Of a stretch of DNA of 64,000 nucleotides, positions 34,997-50,000 are shown piece after piece (within the stretch, counting starts at the first letter, position 1; every line of letters begins with the position of its first letter). Position numbers and translations under genes: made by a program. Location of the stretch: assembly GCA_022578605.1 (NCBI GenBank), contig MU394055.1, positions 562,902-626,901 of the forward strand, read 5' to 3'. The notes under the pieces are model-generated. The model saw nothing but the letters and a program-made list of their open reading frames with translations, did no database searches and had not been told where the DNA came from. Source of the stretch: Camillea tinctor. Taxonomy: Eukaryota; Ascomycota; Sordariomycetes; Xylariales; Xylariaceae.

Positions 34997-37648
34997 ATGT
35001 CCCTTTTTTCTTCTTCTTTGTAATACGACAGTTACTTTGCAAGCTTGCGCACGCTTGAACGATACCTCGACAGCAATCATTCTTCTTCGGTTCATGTGTA
35101 TTGTGTCCAAAAAAAAGCAGCCTTCTCTCCCTCGTCGTGAGAAGGAGCACCGTCGATTTAAGAAAAAAAAATATTTTATGTGTCGGTGTCTGCTATGTTC
35201 ATACACATCAGAGTTATATCCTATCTCATCTCTGCATTGCTCTTGGGGCATCCACAACCGGCTTCCAATCTGGCGAACGGCGTATGAACTAAAAAGCGGC
35301 ATCATTGGGCGCAAGTACCTAGGTTTTATTTTTCCTTATACTGGAGAAGAAGAGGGAAGGGGAGGGAAGGATGGAAGGCAGGAGAGAGAGAGAGAGAGAT
35401 GTGTTAGGATGTGTTTCTCTGAGAGATGGAGGGGGTTGAGTAATTTGGTTGGTATTCTGGAGTCCCGAACCATACCTCTCTGCTCCAGATCAAGATTTGA
35501 TTTCCCGAGCCTATCTTGTGCACATTGTTTCGAGATGTCCATATCATTGTTGGATTCTTAGTCACGAATGGTCAATCTCTCTCGTTGTAGGTCTTGCAAG
35601 AACAAAAGAAAGAAAGCGCAGGATCTGATGGAATTGGGGTCTCGGGGTTCTTTTGATACTGTTATTTTTTCCAAAACCTCGCGCCGTAGATAGTTAGCTA
35701 TCCTACCCAAAACCTCAAAGAGAGCCTAATGCTCGAACAAAAAATGGTTTATTAGATTCTCATCATCGCTATTCTTTAGTGTTCCGTCTTACTTTAGGCC
35801 TGACCGTTTTGCTGTTCTTTTTTTTTTTTTTTCCCTCTCTTTTCTTTTTCTTTTTGTCTCTAAACATCTTTGGTAACCTACATCATACCTTAAATTGGAT
35901 TCTTGTCTTCCATCATCACTTAACTTAGCATATTCGTCATTGATTTGTTTCCGCCCCTTGAATCTTGGGTCCTAACTACGGTATCCATGCTATCATATCC
36001 TTCAACTTCAAGCCCACCAAGGCGCGCCCTTGTACACCCGTGATGCCATGGTTCCTTTTTTTTTTTTTCTCTTTCCCGCCTTTTCATCCTAATATTCAAA
36101 TCTGAGGCAGAGCTAGCGAGAGCCGGACCGGACCAGGGTCCGAGGATCACCATACCATGCCTTGTCCATTATAAGATGCTCCACTGACCAGCCTGTGCTC
36201 GCATCACTTGTCAACCAGAGCAACGGGTGGGCGACAGGGAGCCCGCAGGCTACTTTGTCAGGCGATTCCTTGCAGTTGTCATCTACGCACACACATACCG
36301 TGGTATTGGTGATGAGCCTAGTTAGTAGCATCCATCGTCTGACATCAACCTTGGTCTATGTCTGTGTACTAGGTTACCTGTCTGTTCCGTACTCTCTATC
36401 TCTTTTTTTTTTTTTTTTTTCCCTCCTTACACTCTACATAGTAATACATAACCCAGTCATACTATGGGTATTAAGCAGATAGGTATTTAGGTAGGCATGT
36501 AGCTTGCCTATTCTTTCTACCTCTTCCCAGACCTATACGAATAGACTACAAAATTGAAACCCACATATCAATACTACCTACAGCTACGTAGTAACAGTAC
36601 CTAGTCGGACCTCAGCAGTACTCATCATCCATCAGCTTGCTTGGGATGTGGGATTTTAGTCATCATCCTACTTTTATCCATCTAACCCGGCATCTTTTTC
36701 CTTTCTACTCTCTCTGTTTCTCTTAAATCCTTTTTCTTCCCCCCTGTCTCACCCCTTGCTTACTTACAACACTTCACCTATGTACCCAACTTAAACATAC
36801 GTGTGCGTCCCCCCCTCGACTCGACTCCACAGATTTTATTATGATTACTACTGCCTTTTTTTTTCTTCAACACTCATTTCGGGATAATAAAATATCGAGG
36901 AGTTCCAATCTTGGTATCGCACCTATTATATCAAGCTAATATAGTAGTGGGGAAGGGGGGTTAGGGAGAGAGGACATCAAAAAGAGCTACCATTGCTTTA
37001 GTACCTACTTTAGTTACCTACATGTCTACATACATAGTACATGTATGCCTACCTCCTAGGTTAGGGTACATTAGCTATGTGAAGTTGTTGTGTGGGGTTG
37101 GTTGTCTCTTGGCTGTGAGCGTCGTGCGCATACTTGCTTGCCGTAATGGCATTGGCAAAGCATGGCATGTTACCAAACATATGTAGTCATATCGTACTGG
37201 TAGAGTAAGAGAGCAAAAGCAAAAGAAAAAAAAAGTCTCAAATTCGTTTTATGTCTCTCTCTCTCTCTCTTTTTCGTTTCCCTTTCCCATCATGTACCGA
37301 ATTTATATGTAATGTGGTTCGATGCATCTTTTCTACTTACTACGTACTTTGACATGCCATTCCACTACTACATACATCCGTTGCTTTCCCATGCGTAAAG
37401 TCGTTGTACGTTATTTATTCTGCACGATTATACTTCCGCAAGTGGCCTGAAGCGGTAATGATAAATCAAGACGAAGGAGAGGAGAGAAGAAAAAACCGCA
37501 AGGCTACAAGGGGATAACGCTTCTTTAGAACGAATACATATGTAAATGGAGTAGGTAGTATACATCACACGCACACATACGCACGCATACGTACGGCACT
37601 CTTCTCTCTATAGAGTTAAGTTTACTTCCGTTTAAGTGCGTGACGACG

Positions 37649-37666
37649 TACACTACATGTAGTGTA
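37649..37666. repeat. 18-bp perfect palindrome
   Basis: TACACTACATGTAGTGTA is its own reverse complement. It lies in non-coding DNA. A dimeric protein-binding site is possible but not shown. Confidence 0.9.
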
Positions 37667-40600
37667 TGCTACATTAACATAACCTGCTGCTGCCACTAAT
37701 ACTGCACGGCGTGCCTGCGTAGCTACTAAGTAGTAATACTATTTCCGAGTTCTCGAGTTTCATTGGATATGGCCAGGTCAACTCATCGTCGTACAATCCC
37801 GCCGAGCCACCAGAGAGCGAAACGGAACAGCGGCTCCATGCCGACGGTATCGACTATATACCTAAGTAGGTAGGTTCAAATGTTAGGACGATTTGACACA
37901 TTGCCTACGGACCAAGCTAAGCCCACTAAGATGCAACGACGCCAATCTAGGTACCTATAAAGTTATTATTTTACTTACCTAGGTATTTTTTATTTTATTT
38001 TTTATTTTTTATTTTATTTTCTCACCCTCATTCAAATCTCTTTGCAAGCACATGTGAAACTCACCTTGGCTACTACGGTATAAACCCTACCTAGTAGTTT
38101 CGGCATCCGCTCCATATATGCAAGCATATTTTACTTATGTAAGACTACTGAACTGGTTACACCAAAAAATTTGACCAATCATCTCTCATTCATAGCTACG
38201 TTTCTTCCCAATGAGTGCACAAGCCGCGTTTAATACATAGCATCTTGCACCAGGGGGTCCATTTTCAATGTTCTAGACACCACCAGGGTCCTTCCTGGGG
38301 TAATATTCTTCTCTGCCACTTATGTCACTCACTTCTTTTTTTGAAACTTTCCCCCAATATCAAATGTAGTCATATTTTATGTACCTACGCAAAGGTTGTA
38401 ACCTAGTGTACAATAAGAGGAAGGCCAAACGCGAGTCCCCTTCCAACCAGGCTCAACCTACGAAACAAGAAACACGAGGGGTCCAAGAGCTTGGCCGATC
38501 TTAAGATCCGATTATTACATGGGTAAGAGAATCTTCCTTACCAAGATGATGTGTTAGGGGGGAGATGGGTAGAGCCAGGCTACAAGATGAGGTCCCCAAA
38601 GCGGAATATTAAATATGTAGCTAAGTTCGGAAACATGTTCGGGGCTGCGGTTGTGTCTTACATCTCACACCGCGTACCGAGAAGCTGGACAGCCTACCGG
38701 TGATTAGAGTAAACCGGCGAGACAGCCAGACAGACGGACAGACAGAAAAAAGCACCACGCTACGCCAACGCTACCTTACACTAACGAAAAGACGGGTGAC
38801 TGTTTTTTCCCTCATCGTCTTTTTTTCTCTTGGTTTCCTCAAGAATAACCTTATTGTTCCCCCTTCTGGCCTTATATGCAATTCTCCCCGTCGCCCTATT
38901 TCCTGGTCCCAGTGTCATAATGAACCAGGTACCCATGTCATAGAACATATACCTAGGCTTACATAGCTTGGTAACTTACCTAAACGGTACCCCTATGCTA
39001 TACTTAATACTTATCTACCTAACCCTCAAGTTACATACCTCCTCCTGGATACAATATGTAGGTATGTACCGTTGTAAATATAGCTGACGTACTGCCCGAG
39101 GGCGGTTTGATATACATTACGTAGGTTGTTGCGGCCGGTCTTACTCTTACTCTATATCCAAACGCATATGCATGCTCTCCGCATTCACATAATCTACCTA
39201 TACTATGCCGAGCATACGCAATACGGCAGCAAGCAAGCAACTCATTTTCTACGTCAATGCTTCTATTATGTATGTACTATGTAGCACACTAAGTATGAGA
39301 GGGGGGAAAGCACATACCGTGGAGCTCTCTCTCTCTCTCTCTCTTTCTCACTAGCAAAAGAGAGAAATAAAAGAAAATTACCCACTTTCGCCCACCCGCA
39401 TGCAACGCACGTACGCACTTATACTCGCGGGCAGCGCTCCGTGAATATCATACCTGGACCCTGCAAGAGAGGGGACAGGTTGAAAAAAAAAATTGAGGGA
39501 GACAGAGAAGAACAAAGGCCTTATGTACACTCACTACCCAAGCTAAATTGAACGGTACCAACGCGGCCCCATACATAGCCTAACATGACTCTTTTTTTCT
39601 TCTTCAATTTACCTACTTATTACATTTGTTTAAAACTAAAAGGATTTAATCAGGAGATAAGGAAGAAGAGGAACCGCCTCAGAATATGTTAGGGGTGACC
39701 GAAAACGCAGGTACTTAACATATGTCAACCCGAGACAAGTTTATGAACCCCCCCTTCCCCTCTTAATACTAATCCTAATATCTCTCCGCCATGGCGTATT
39801 TTGATGTCATGGTTTGTCTGTGTATATTTTCTTTTGTGTTTTGCTTTTTTTTTATGGTTCTCCTTGTCTTGGCAGTTTTTTCCCCGTGCAGGAACTTTTT
39901 GCTTTTTTAATTAAAAAGAGGTTGTAGTTGATGTCGTTTTCGTCGTCGTTTAAACAAAAATGAGGGAACCCCCATAACCTATATACATACGTACATAACA
40001 GACAGACATGCATGCATCATACATATAGCCTTACATATGCAAAATGCATGCAGGTAGGTATATGTATATTACTTATTAATTACTTATTTTCTCTTTTCCC
40101 TCTCCCCCCCTTCGCGTCTATGTTGCACACTTTGCTGCAAATTTCGTCTTTTTTCCCTTAGATTAGATTAGATTACCTACTACATACCGCGTAGTTCACA
40201 CTTGCATGCACGGCACACTACTACCTAACCTAGACGCTACTACTACTACGTAGTAATATACATATATGTAGGTTATATGCTAAGCACGCACATGTATACA
40301 CTATAGAACAAGCCAGGCCGGGAACGGTGATTTGCAGGAGAAATAAAAGAGACTTATACATAGTTACCTTTTTAGGGCGAACCCAAGAAACCCAAGAAAC
40401 CTAACGAACGACCCAGTGCGCTTGTGCTGTGCTGCCGCCGCCGGCTGGCTGGCTCCCACAACCCGGGGAAACCTATGGTGGCGTGAACTAAACCACGTAC
40501 TCAGTAGCTTAGGTGTGTAAGTTACTATCTGATGTGTCGGGTGTATGTACATGAGTTAAGTTAAGGTATAAGCAAGCATAGGTAAGCATTCTTCCAACTT

Positions 40601-43600
40601 ACACTTCCCTCTCTTCAAGGTTCAGGCATCTAGGTTAGGTTAGGTATTGTATATAGTGTAAGACGAGGCCTACGGGAAACGGCGTTACGGTCTGCGGTCA
40701 GCATTCAATTTTATTCTGATTGTTCTTACTCTCAATCAAGCTTCTCCTGTCTCTCTAGTTTTTCTTACCTCTCCCCGGTTCGCTCTTTGCTATCAAATCT
40801 GGGTTTCAGGTGTTCTCTCTCTCTCTCTCTCTCTTTCTTACTCTCTTGATATCTTCTTACACACCCTCATGCTCATAAAGGTAACATATGTAACACACAG
40901 TTATATGTTTATTATTTCATATTTGCTTATTTATTTCTCTCTTTTGTTTCGAATTAAGGGGTTGAAAGATGGGCTTTAAAACTACCTACCTAATTAGATA
41001 ATTATTCCCTTCCTTCTCTTTTCCCATTTCAAACTTGAAATAAGCTTGAAGTTTCTTTTAAGGTACGAAACCATGGGTATAGTAAAATTCTTTGAAACCC
41101 CCTCCCCGATCTACATTGGGACGTGCGTTACACAAAAGAGGTTTCCTATATCTACCTACATTGATACTACTATATGCATATACAATAAAAATTTAAAAAG
41201 GGGGGGGGGGGGGTGGAGGGGAAAAGGTTGTCCAAGACAAAGTGGTGTGAGACTATGTATTCGTAACATGCGCGAAGAAACGACCTAAGAAGAAAACAAA
41301 CTAAAACAAGTTGCATATCATCTGTACAATGCACCTCGCTTGTCGGCAATGATAAATATCATCGGGCCTCGCTTCGCTGCAGCGGTAGTAGGTAGAGCTA
41401 CCTACCTAGTAGGTGGTTTAGCGAATCTTTCGTGCTTGCTAGTAAGTAGGTGGGGAAAGAAGAGAGGAAATACGCTTTTGATGGCATATCTAATTCCGCC
41501 CTCGCTGTTCTCGCAATCGTTTACGATGCTAATAACCCCAGGGGTTAGAGAAAGACAAAGAACTAGAACCTTCAAGACCCAGTGTTGTTCAGTCACTTCC
41601 CGTGTGCACGTACCCTCGAGGTTATTTAAGAATGACCTCTCCTTGCTCTCTGCTTCTCACGCTACTATGTTAAGTGTGTAAAGTTAGAGTAATTTTAGGA
41701 GGGGGTGGGTTGTTATGGAGCCTACCGTCCGGCATGGAAATGGGACCACGTTGTGCTCCCTTTAATCTATACTTACCAGAAAACGAATACCGAACTAGAG
41801 ATGTCTTTTTTTTCCTTTCTCTTTTCTCTCTTTCGTTGTTCTGTCGTTGTTTCTGTCTTGTTACCAACAGGGTAGTGGATTACGCACATGAGAAAAACCC
41901 GGTCAACTCGTGAAGAAACTACTAGGGTAAGGGGATGGAAAAGATAAAAAAGTCCGCATTTTTTTTTCTGTCCGAGGGTTTGTCGACGTGGAGTGCTTAA
42001 TGTAGCAACCTTTCACATCACCCCCTCCCCTGCTCCTATTCACTTTTTCTACCCATCCTTTCTGGAAAGATTTCTAACTCAGATGCTACGCAGAAAGATT
42101 TAAACCGTAACGCAAGTTATAGTGGTATAGGAGATACCCTCTTCAAGGTTGTATTGCCTATATGGGGTATGCCCTAGGTTTTCTACTTGAACTTTTGCTT
42201 TATGAGTGATGTTGGTAGAGGTTGTAGGTACTTATTCTCCCACCCACTTGGCCTCTCTGGCGGAAACCGGAATACTCATCCGGGCCTCAACTTTGGCCTG
42301 ATCTGGGTCGTGCTTGCGTGCAGTAGCACCAGTAGCGCAGGCCGGGCCAAGGTCAAGGCGTCGCGTCTCGAGTCTTGTCTCGGCTGCTGTGCCGCGAGGG
42401 AGCGCGGCGGGAATGACTGACAGCAGGCTGAGAGCTTGTCCCTCTAGGTGGACATGGCATTATAATGTAGTGTGTAAGTTAGTTACATACATAATAACCT
42501 ACATACCAACACTACGTAAGCAGTGGTAGTATCAGCAGTATACCTTGTAAGTAGCGTGTCCAACCGCTTGGATAAATGGATACGGTCCGTTTTTGCCATT
42601 CTGACCAGACACACAATTGCCAATGAAACGCCGTAGCCAGAGAACAAGTTGAACTCCGGTGACTTTTTTGCCCCTCTGTCTCTTTTTGACAATGGCATTA
42701 TCATCTTATTTCATTGGGCTATATTCTTTTGATTAAGCATTGCGTTTGCCAATTTTGCGTTCTTGTTGTCGGTAGTCTCCGCAAATATAAAGCAGAGATG
42801 GGCAGAGGGGTCCAAGAACTTGAGACTTTGTTCATTTAATCCTAATAACTAATAAGGCTAGCAAGTCAATCATAAAACCGGTCATCGATTGAATATTGTG
42901 CTTAAGGCACCTTAGGTACCTAGTAGGTAACGGGCTGCATTGTACTTTAGATGCTCATTGATTGGGTTCAACACTTTTTGCTTCCATGAGAATAGAGGAA
43001 TTGGATACACTCGGCCCGACTGGATAATAAAGGACACTGACGTTAGGTAAGTAAGTCCAGACCTACCTAACCTAGATACTGAAGCCGTAGATAAATCATT
43101 ATAAAGTGAAAGAGGCACATATAAGGGTAAAACTGCAGTTGTGTAGATCTAAGGGGTATACATTATATTCCAAGCAATGCCCGAGGATGACATGACCCGA
43201 TTATCATTACATAAACTGTCAGCGAAGAAGAGGAAGATTTGAAGTGATTGGTTATAAGTTGTTCGCCGAATTTCCTATAATTTCTTAATATAACTAGGCA
43301 AGTCGTCATGTCTCTCTTATCCAACAATTTCACTTTCGTATTAATCAATGTATATATCGTGGCTATATTACCATTACTATTATGATAAAGATGATTATCA
43401 GTGGTAGTGGTAGTGTTACAGTTACTGTTGTTGTTACTGCTTCTACTATATGTGTATTTATATTAGTGTTTGGTATAAGACTACGGTGCCTAATGTACAC
43501 TACCCCGAGTCAACGTCGGCCAACCGGTTTATTGTCGTACTCACGGGTCTATACATGCTCTTCCAGAGAGGGGTGATCCTAATTTTGAATAATGTTCTCG

Positions 43601-44945
43601 ATCTAAAAAGTGCCCGAAGCAACTATTGACAAGATGGCTCTTGATCATCAACTCTGTAACGAATAGGAGTATAACATCAACTACTCCTCCCAATAGTAAG
43701 TCCGGCATAGCTTGGCAACGCGAAGACGAGCCCCACGAACGCACATCCAAGGCTTGCATAGTCCGCCTGAGGACGCATAGTACCAGAGAACTAGCTATAT
43801 AGCTCCTTGAACTACCTGCTAGGCATAGTCAGACTACCTATTTCCGCATCTACGGGCTGCATTGCTGCATACTAGATGTGCACTAGTGTGCATATTCACA
43901 TCGCAGAACACTCCACAAGACTATAGTCGAGATAGGTAAAACCATCCACACCGGCAGCTGCTACGAATTGTCTTTTCTCGGGCTTTAGCGCTGACGAGCA
44001 CATGTGCGGAAACGATGTATGCGTGCCTCCATTTCCATAACAGCCCACACTCTGGGTAGACGCCGACTATCCGTCGGTTTACATAGCGTCAATAGAAAGC
44101 CGCCTCTTCTCTCGTGGCCTTATGTACGGAGTCTTAAAACAACCCGATCCCCACAGCTGACCGTGATTCCGCTCTCACAACGACATCTTCTCAGCTCGCT
44201 AGTTTTTTTTTTCTGTTTTTCAAAGTGACTTGTTACGTATACGTCTTAACCCCACAGCCGGGACTTTTACCAATGCCATGGCTACGGTTTGGCAATACAC
44301 CGGTCGATATGCTCATGCCTGGCAAATGCCATGGGTCGTAATCCTTCCTGATTCTTCGTTTCTTCTACACTACGCACCCCTCCCCTGCGACGTGATAAAG
44401 AAATCGCTTAAGCGCTGGAATCGCTCGCTAATAGGTCCCGTCGCATTCTATTGCTGACTACATTGTGTGCGGCAATCACTCCCGAAGCAAAAAGAAAATA
44501 TGCGATCCTCCTGACTGAGAAGTCGATCTTTTCCGCCTTTTCACCTGGCTGCCACGCTGCTGGACGCAGCGGTGTTCCTGTTGTCCACGGGCAGCTTAAG
44601 TCCATCGGTATATAACCGAGGAAGCATAATGGCGCGGAATTCGGTTTAGTGTAGACCAAAAAACCAGCATTGCAACGTCAGCACGTGGGAGGGGAGTTCG
44701 AAGTGTCTTCCTGCTGCTGACTCGTGCAGCTATCTTGAAGGGTCTAGTTTGACATCGATTGAGTCGGATACATTTATTGCATGAGAAAGACAAAACAATT
44801 ATTCTGCTTGCCTCAGAGAAGACTTCTAAACCCCCCGTGGGCATGACTCCTTCCTATCTCGGCCGGCCCGTCCCGTCGTCAAACCGCCACACTTCTCCCC
44901 TTCGGCGAACAACATCGACGTCTCAGGGGGGAGGCACAATCCTTC

Positions 44946-44974
44946 CCGATAGCTAGCTCATCGCTAGCTATCGG
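44946..44974. repeat. 12-bp perfect inverted repeat with 5-nt loop
   Basis: The arm CCGATAGCTAGC is followed by TCATC and GCTAGCTATCGG. It is isolated in non-coding sequence, with no gene close enough to call it a terminator. Confidence 0.9.
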
Positions 44975-46206
44975 CACTTAACTCGGCTGTAAGCATGTCT
45001 TGCGTAAGATACCCAGCGGTCAGGTCAGCTCATGAGTTGTCGTTTCGTCGAGCCCTTGCTGTCAGTTTCTAGCTGTCCTTTTATGGTGATCTGTCAAGTA
45101 GGTCTCCGATCTCAGCCTCTCCTAAACCGCTAGTACGGACCACAGTCGGCAAAGTTTCGACATACGGTAACATGTACGTGACGACAGTTGTTGCGGTATC
45201 ATCGCTCTTGTTGCGGCCCGCGCTAGAAACTCGGTGTATCAACCGGTGTGGCGTCTAGAAATCGTTTTCAGATCAACGCCGAGCCCTAGTGTGTATATAG
45301 CGTGTACCTGAGCCACACGTGGGAAGCGTGGGACGCTGATGTGCATCGTCAAGCCGTGGGGGTCTACAATTACTAGTTGTTGATTCTCATAGTACACTAC
45401 ACTACAGCCACATTGTACGTGTTAATGCCGTTCGGCTGAGATTTCCTCTCTCGGGCTTCTTCGGTGTCCAATTCCGGAATCACGTCCCAACGAGGATAGA
45501 CTTCATTCAACCAGATAACAAGGCGGTCTATCCCACTTATCGATTAGTTGGCTTTTCTGACAGGTTCGTTGACAACAGCAGAAGCGTCGTATGAGGCTCG
45601 GGTGCGAACCAGAAAAGATCGCCTGCATTAATTTCACCACCATACCACATGGAAAAAAAACTGAAACCTAAAAAAGGACACTGCATTGCAGCAGCAAAGT
45701 GGGTGTGTCCTGCACGTGTATCTGTTTGTCTGTCTGTCTATCTATCTATCACATTTAGTAACCTAGGTTGGTAGGATTCCTTGCTATCCTATATTTTCAC
45801 CTGCCGTTACAGCTATTCTGGGAGCAGATCCTCTTAACCCCCATAAGGGTAGTGGATCGTAGGGCTCGTAAGGAATTCTTCTCTTCCTCTTAGGTAAGGA
45901 GGATTGGTGGATATGACCTATCTCCCCTAACCTAGCATGATTAATGTTTATGTTATTCAAGACAATGTTGGCAAGCCGCATGCCACTCAATGCATACTAC
46001 AAACCCTATTTCCCCCATGCCAGTTATATGTAAGCGAGCGGATGGAGCTCGCAACTTGTTACCATTGGAAATCTATCAGACACCCGGCGCTTAAAGAGGT
46101 ATACCTGATTCATAGTGCCCGCCGGTCTAGCTTCCCCTTGCAACTCTATACGCTCTCGTTCGACGACCATTTATTATACCCTACTTGCTATGTCAGATTT
46201 CATGTA

Positions 46207-46250
46207 CTATTCATCCACACCTTTGCGAACACCTCCACATTAAGAACACC
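46207..46250 (+). repeat. terminal inverted repeat, left end of the AT-rich element
   Basis: It starts CTATTCATCCACACC and contains TTTGCGAACACC. It is preceded by TA. Confidence 0.8.
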
Positions 46251-46845
46251 AAATTACATATAAACCACTTTATTACCAATTATTTTACTTATATATATGA
46301 AATTTACTTTTAATGCTATTTATAAGCAGTAAAGCTAATATGTAAATTTAAAATTAAAGTTTTTTACGTAATTTTTTTAAAAAGTTTTTGCGTAAAAACT
46401 ATAGTAAAATTAGTGCTATAAATAACTTTATTTTTAGCTATTTATAAAATATTATACTTTTTTTAATTTTTTTACAATAACTTTATTAAATTTTATTTAT
46501 TTTTTATTATTTTAAAATGTTTTTATATATAAACGTTAATTTAAAATGTACTATTTATAATGTTAAATAAAAATGCTTATTTTTTAAAGTTATAATTGCA
46601 AAACGTAATATTTTTTATAATTTTTTTTAATTATTTTTATAAATAATAAGGCTTATTAAGTTATTATATATAAATAAAATTAACATGTAAATAAAAAAAA
46701 GTTTTATTTATTAAATTTTATGCTAAAAATTTTTAAGTTTTACTTTATTTTATAATATAATTTATAAAATTATGCAATAATTTTTTTTTAATAATAAATA
46801 TTAAAAAAAAATAAGTTATAATTAAATTAAATGTTTTATATATGA

Positions 46846-47010
46846 TAGTTGCATAATAAGGATAAAAAGTTACAATGTACTTTGCATATAAATAAGTTGC
46901 GCTTTTTTGCGCAACTTTAATTAAATAGTTTCTTTTTTAAACATAAATATATAACCGTTTTTTATATTTATTATTGTTTTTATTTTTTTTAGTATATATA
47001 CCTATTAATA
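46846..47010 (+). repeat. left LTR
   Basis: It begins TAGTTGCATAATAAGG and ends TACCTATTAATA. A GCGC-TTTTTT-GCGC hairpin (near 46900) is shared with the right copy. It differs from the right LTR at about 15 positions, almost all C/T or G/A. Confidence 0.9.
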
Positions 47011-50000
47011 TTAATTAGTATTGTTAAATATATAGCAATATAGATTTGTAAAGTAAAAGTTTTTTTATATACTTTATATTTTTATTTAAAAGCATAGCGA
47101 TTTATAATAAATATAAGAAATTATTGTTAATATTTTATACTTTTATTTAAAAGCATAGCGAAATAAAATAAAGCAGTAATAACATTAGCATTTTTTTTTA
47201 TGTCGAATAAATAAGCTTTTTAAATATTTTATTTTGCAATATATAACTTATATTTTCTTTTTTTTTAAGAATAACGATTTATATTACTTTCGTTTTTAGC
47301 ACTATTACTATTTACGATGTTAAGTAACGGTTAACTAGGTTTTTTAACTTAAAAAACTTAATAATAACAATAATAATAATAGCTTTAAAAAAAAAAAATA
47401 ATAGGAAATTATTGAAAATGAGGATATTATAGCTTTAAAAAATATAAATTAATTATAAAAACTTGTAACATTATTACTTATAGTAAATTAAGGCGTTTTT
47501 TAAGCTTTTAACCTTTAAGTGTTAAAATAAGAAACTTTTAATTATGCAACTAATACCTTATAATAAAAAGCAATGTAAGCGCTAATTTTTATACGAAATA
47601 TTAAAGATAACGACTTTTATTTAACGGCTTTTATACTTAAAAAAGCGTTAATAAAATATTAAGAACGTTTTAAAAAATTTAAATAATATAACTTTAAGCA
47701 AATGTTACGATAACTTCGGTTTGCACTTTATACGGCTATAATGAAATAAAGTGTTTACGTTAGTAGAGTTAATGGTAATTATATAATACGTTTTGACGTA
47801 TTAATAAAATGAAAAATTTTACTAATGCTACTTTAATATAAAAAAGATTTATATAAAGCTAAAAAAAGGTGGCTTTATTAGTTAATATAGAGAATAATTA
47901 TTTTTAAGTTTTACAAAAAAGGGGAAAAATAGCTTTGCGATTTTGTTTTTTTTTTTTAACTTTAATAAATAATAAGTCTTGCTTTAAAAACTTTAATACA
48001 TAACTTTAAATTAACATTTTAAACTTTTATAAAGATAATTACGTTAAATTACTTATTACTTATAAAAAAACAAAATTACGATTTTAAAATAATTAATTTA
48101 TTAATAGTAATTTTTTTATTTAACCTTTAATACTAAACGTAACAAACTTTAAAATTATTAAATAATCGCACTGTTTATAACTTTTTTACAATGCATATAG
48201 TAATGTTATTTATGCTATTAAACTTTTTAACTTTATTATTTAAGCATATTTTTTTTATTTCTTTTTTTTTACCTTTTTAAATAACTATAAAGCCAAGCAA
48301 TATAAATTATGTAAAATATTTCTTACATTAAAGAAATTTTAATATAAACAATAACCTTTTCCTTTTTTTATTTTTTTAAAAATATATTAAAAAATACACT
48401 TTTAAGTATAATTTTATTTATAATACTAAAGTGCTACGTTAGCAAACCGCGTTTTTTTAATACTTTTTTCTTGTACTTATACTTTATTAAACTTTAATAT
48501 ACTTATAACTATACTTATTTATAAAAGGTAGCTAAGGCTAAAAAAGCGCCGCACTTTTAAGTGCATAATTACTATATTTATATGTTTTTTTAAAATAAAA
48601 ATATTTTTAAGGCTTTTTATACTAATTATTTCTTTTAAGCTACTTAAACGGAAAGTAAAAGCTTATATAAAACTTTAAAAGTTACGGTTTTTTTTTTTAA
48701 TAAGTTAATTGCTTATTTTTAAAAGTAATAAATATAAACAAGCATATATGCTAGTTAAAAACTAAAAAAAGCAATTTTATTACATAATTTTTTTAAAAAA
48801 AGTTATAAATAATATATGCTTTTTTATAATTGTTAAGCAGTTTAAAAAAGCATAAAATAAAAAAAATAACTATATAAAAAAACTATATAATATTTTTAAA
48901 AATAAGTTTAAGTTTTTTTTAAATATGTGTTATATAACTAAAATTTAATAAAGTTAATTTTATACCGTATTTTTAATAATTTTAACAAGCTAAGCAGCAA
49001 TATATTTTTTTTATAATATATTAAAGTACTAATGTTTTATTAACATATACTTCGCGATAAAGCGCTATTTTAATATAAAATAAAATAAAGTTTAATACTA
49101 TTATAACTAAACAGCAATTACGTTTTTCGACACAAAGGCAAAAAAAGCTAATAAAAATAAAACTAATTTAAAAATATTTTAAATTATATTAAATAAACTA
49201 TTTTTTTACTAAAAAGCATTAAGGTTAAAGTTTTAAAAAAAGCAATAGCTAATTATAACGATATATTAAGCATATTATAACGTTTTTTAATTATAATACG
49301 CATTTTTTAAGCTAATATACTAGTTTAAAAATTTAGCTAATAAGTTTAAAGCATTTATTAATATTTATAAAAACATTAAAAGTACTTATTAATATTTTAT
49401 AATTAAAAAAAGCAATAATAATAATAACAACGAAACTTATTAATTTTATGTTAACTATAAGTACTATTATAATAATAAAAGCAATAAATATTATTTTAAA
49501 TAATAAATAAAGATATAAAAGCGTAAATGTTAAGTATATAAAAAAAAAAAATATTAGTTAATTAAGCATTTTAAATAAAAATAAAAAAATGCAAAGTTAT
49601 AATAAAAAGATTAAAAAAAGCAAAATAAAGGAAATTATATAACATTTTTAGCAAATTATAAAAAAATTAAAAATATAATTTTAAAATTAAAAATTAAAAA
49701 ATAAAATATACATAAATAAAATGTATAAAAAAGCAAACAGTATATAATAGCAGCTTATTTATATAATTAAGCATTTTAATACCAAGTTAAATTAATTTAT
49801 TAAGTAATAAACTTAATAATTAACATTTTTAATATTAATACTATTTTTATTTTTAACTAATATGTAAAAACTATATTTTAAAGCATTATATTAAATATAA
49901 AAGCAATAAAGGTATTTATAGCTAAAAAAAAGCAGTATTAAGCCTTAATTAATAAGCACTTTAATAAACATTTAAAAATAAATAGTAACCATATAAATAA

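Larger units (their letters stand above)
34997..46204. other. gene-poor region between Ras2 and the AT-rich island
   Basis: The first few hundred bases are the Ras2 3' UTR. After that I find no frame with recognisable motifs. It holds simple repeats (poly-T runs, a TATTTT tract near 37986-38021, CT tracts near 37255, 39331 and 40815, a G-run at 41200-41213), short CCTAGGT-type motifs, a perfect 18-bp palindrome and a 12-bp hairpin, listed separately. The rightmost part shows no edge until the inverted terminal repeat at 46207. Confidence 0.45.

Noticed and set aside
45937..46263. 108-codon frame running into the AT-rich island
   Set aside because: It crosses the left terminal inverted repeat, has no motif and shows no coding signal.
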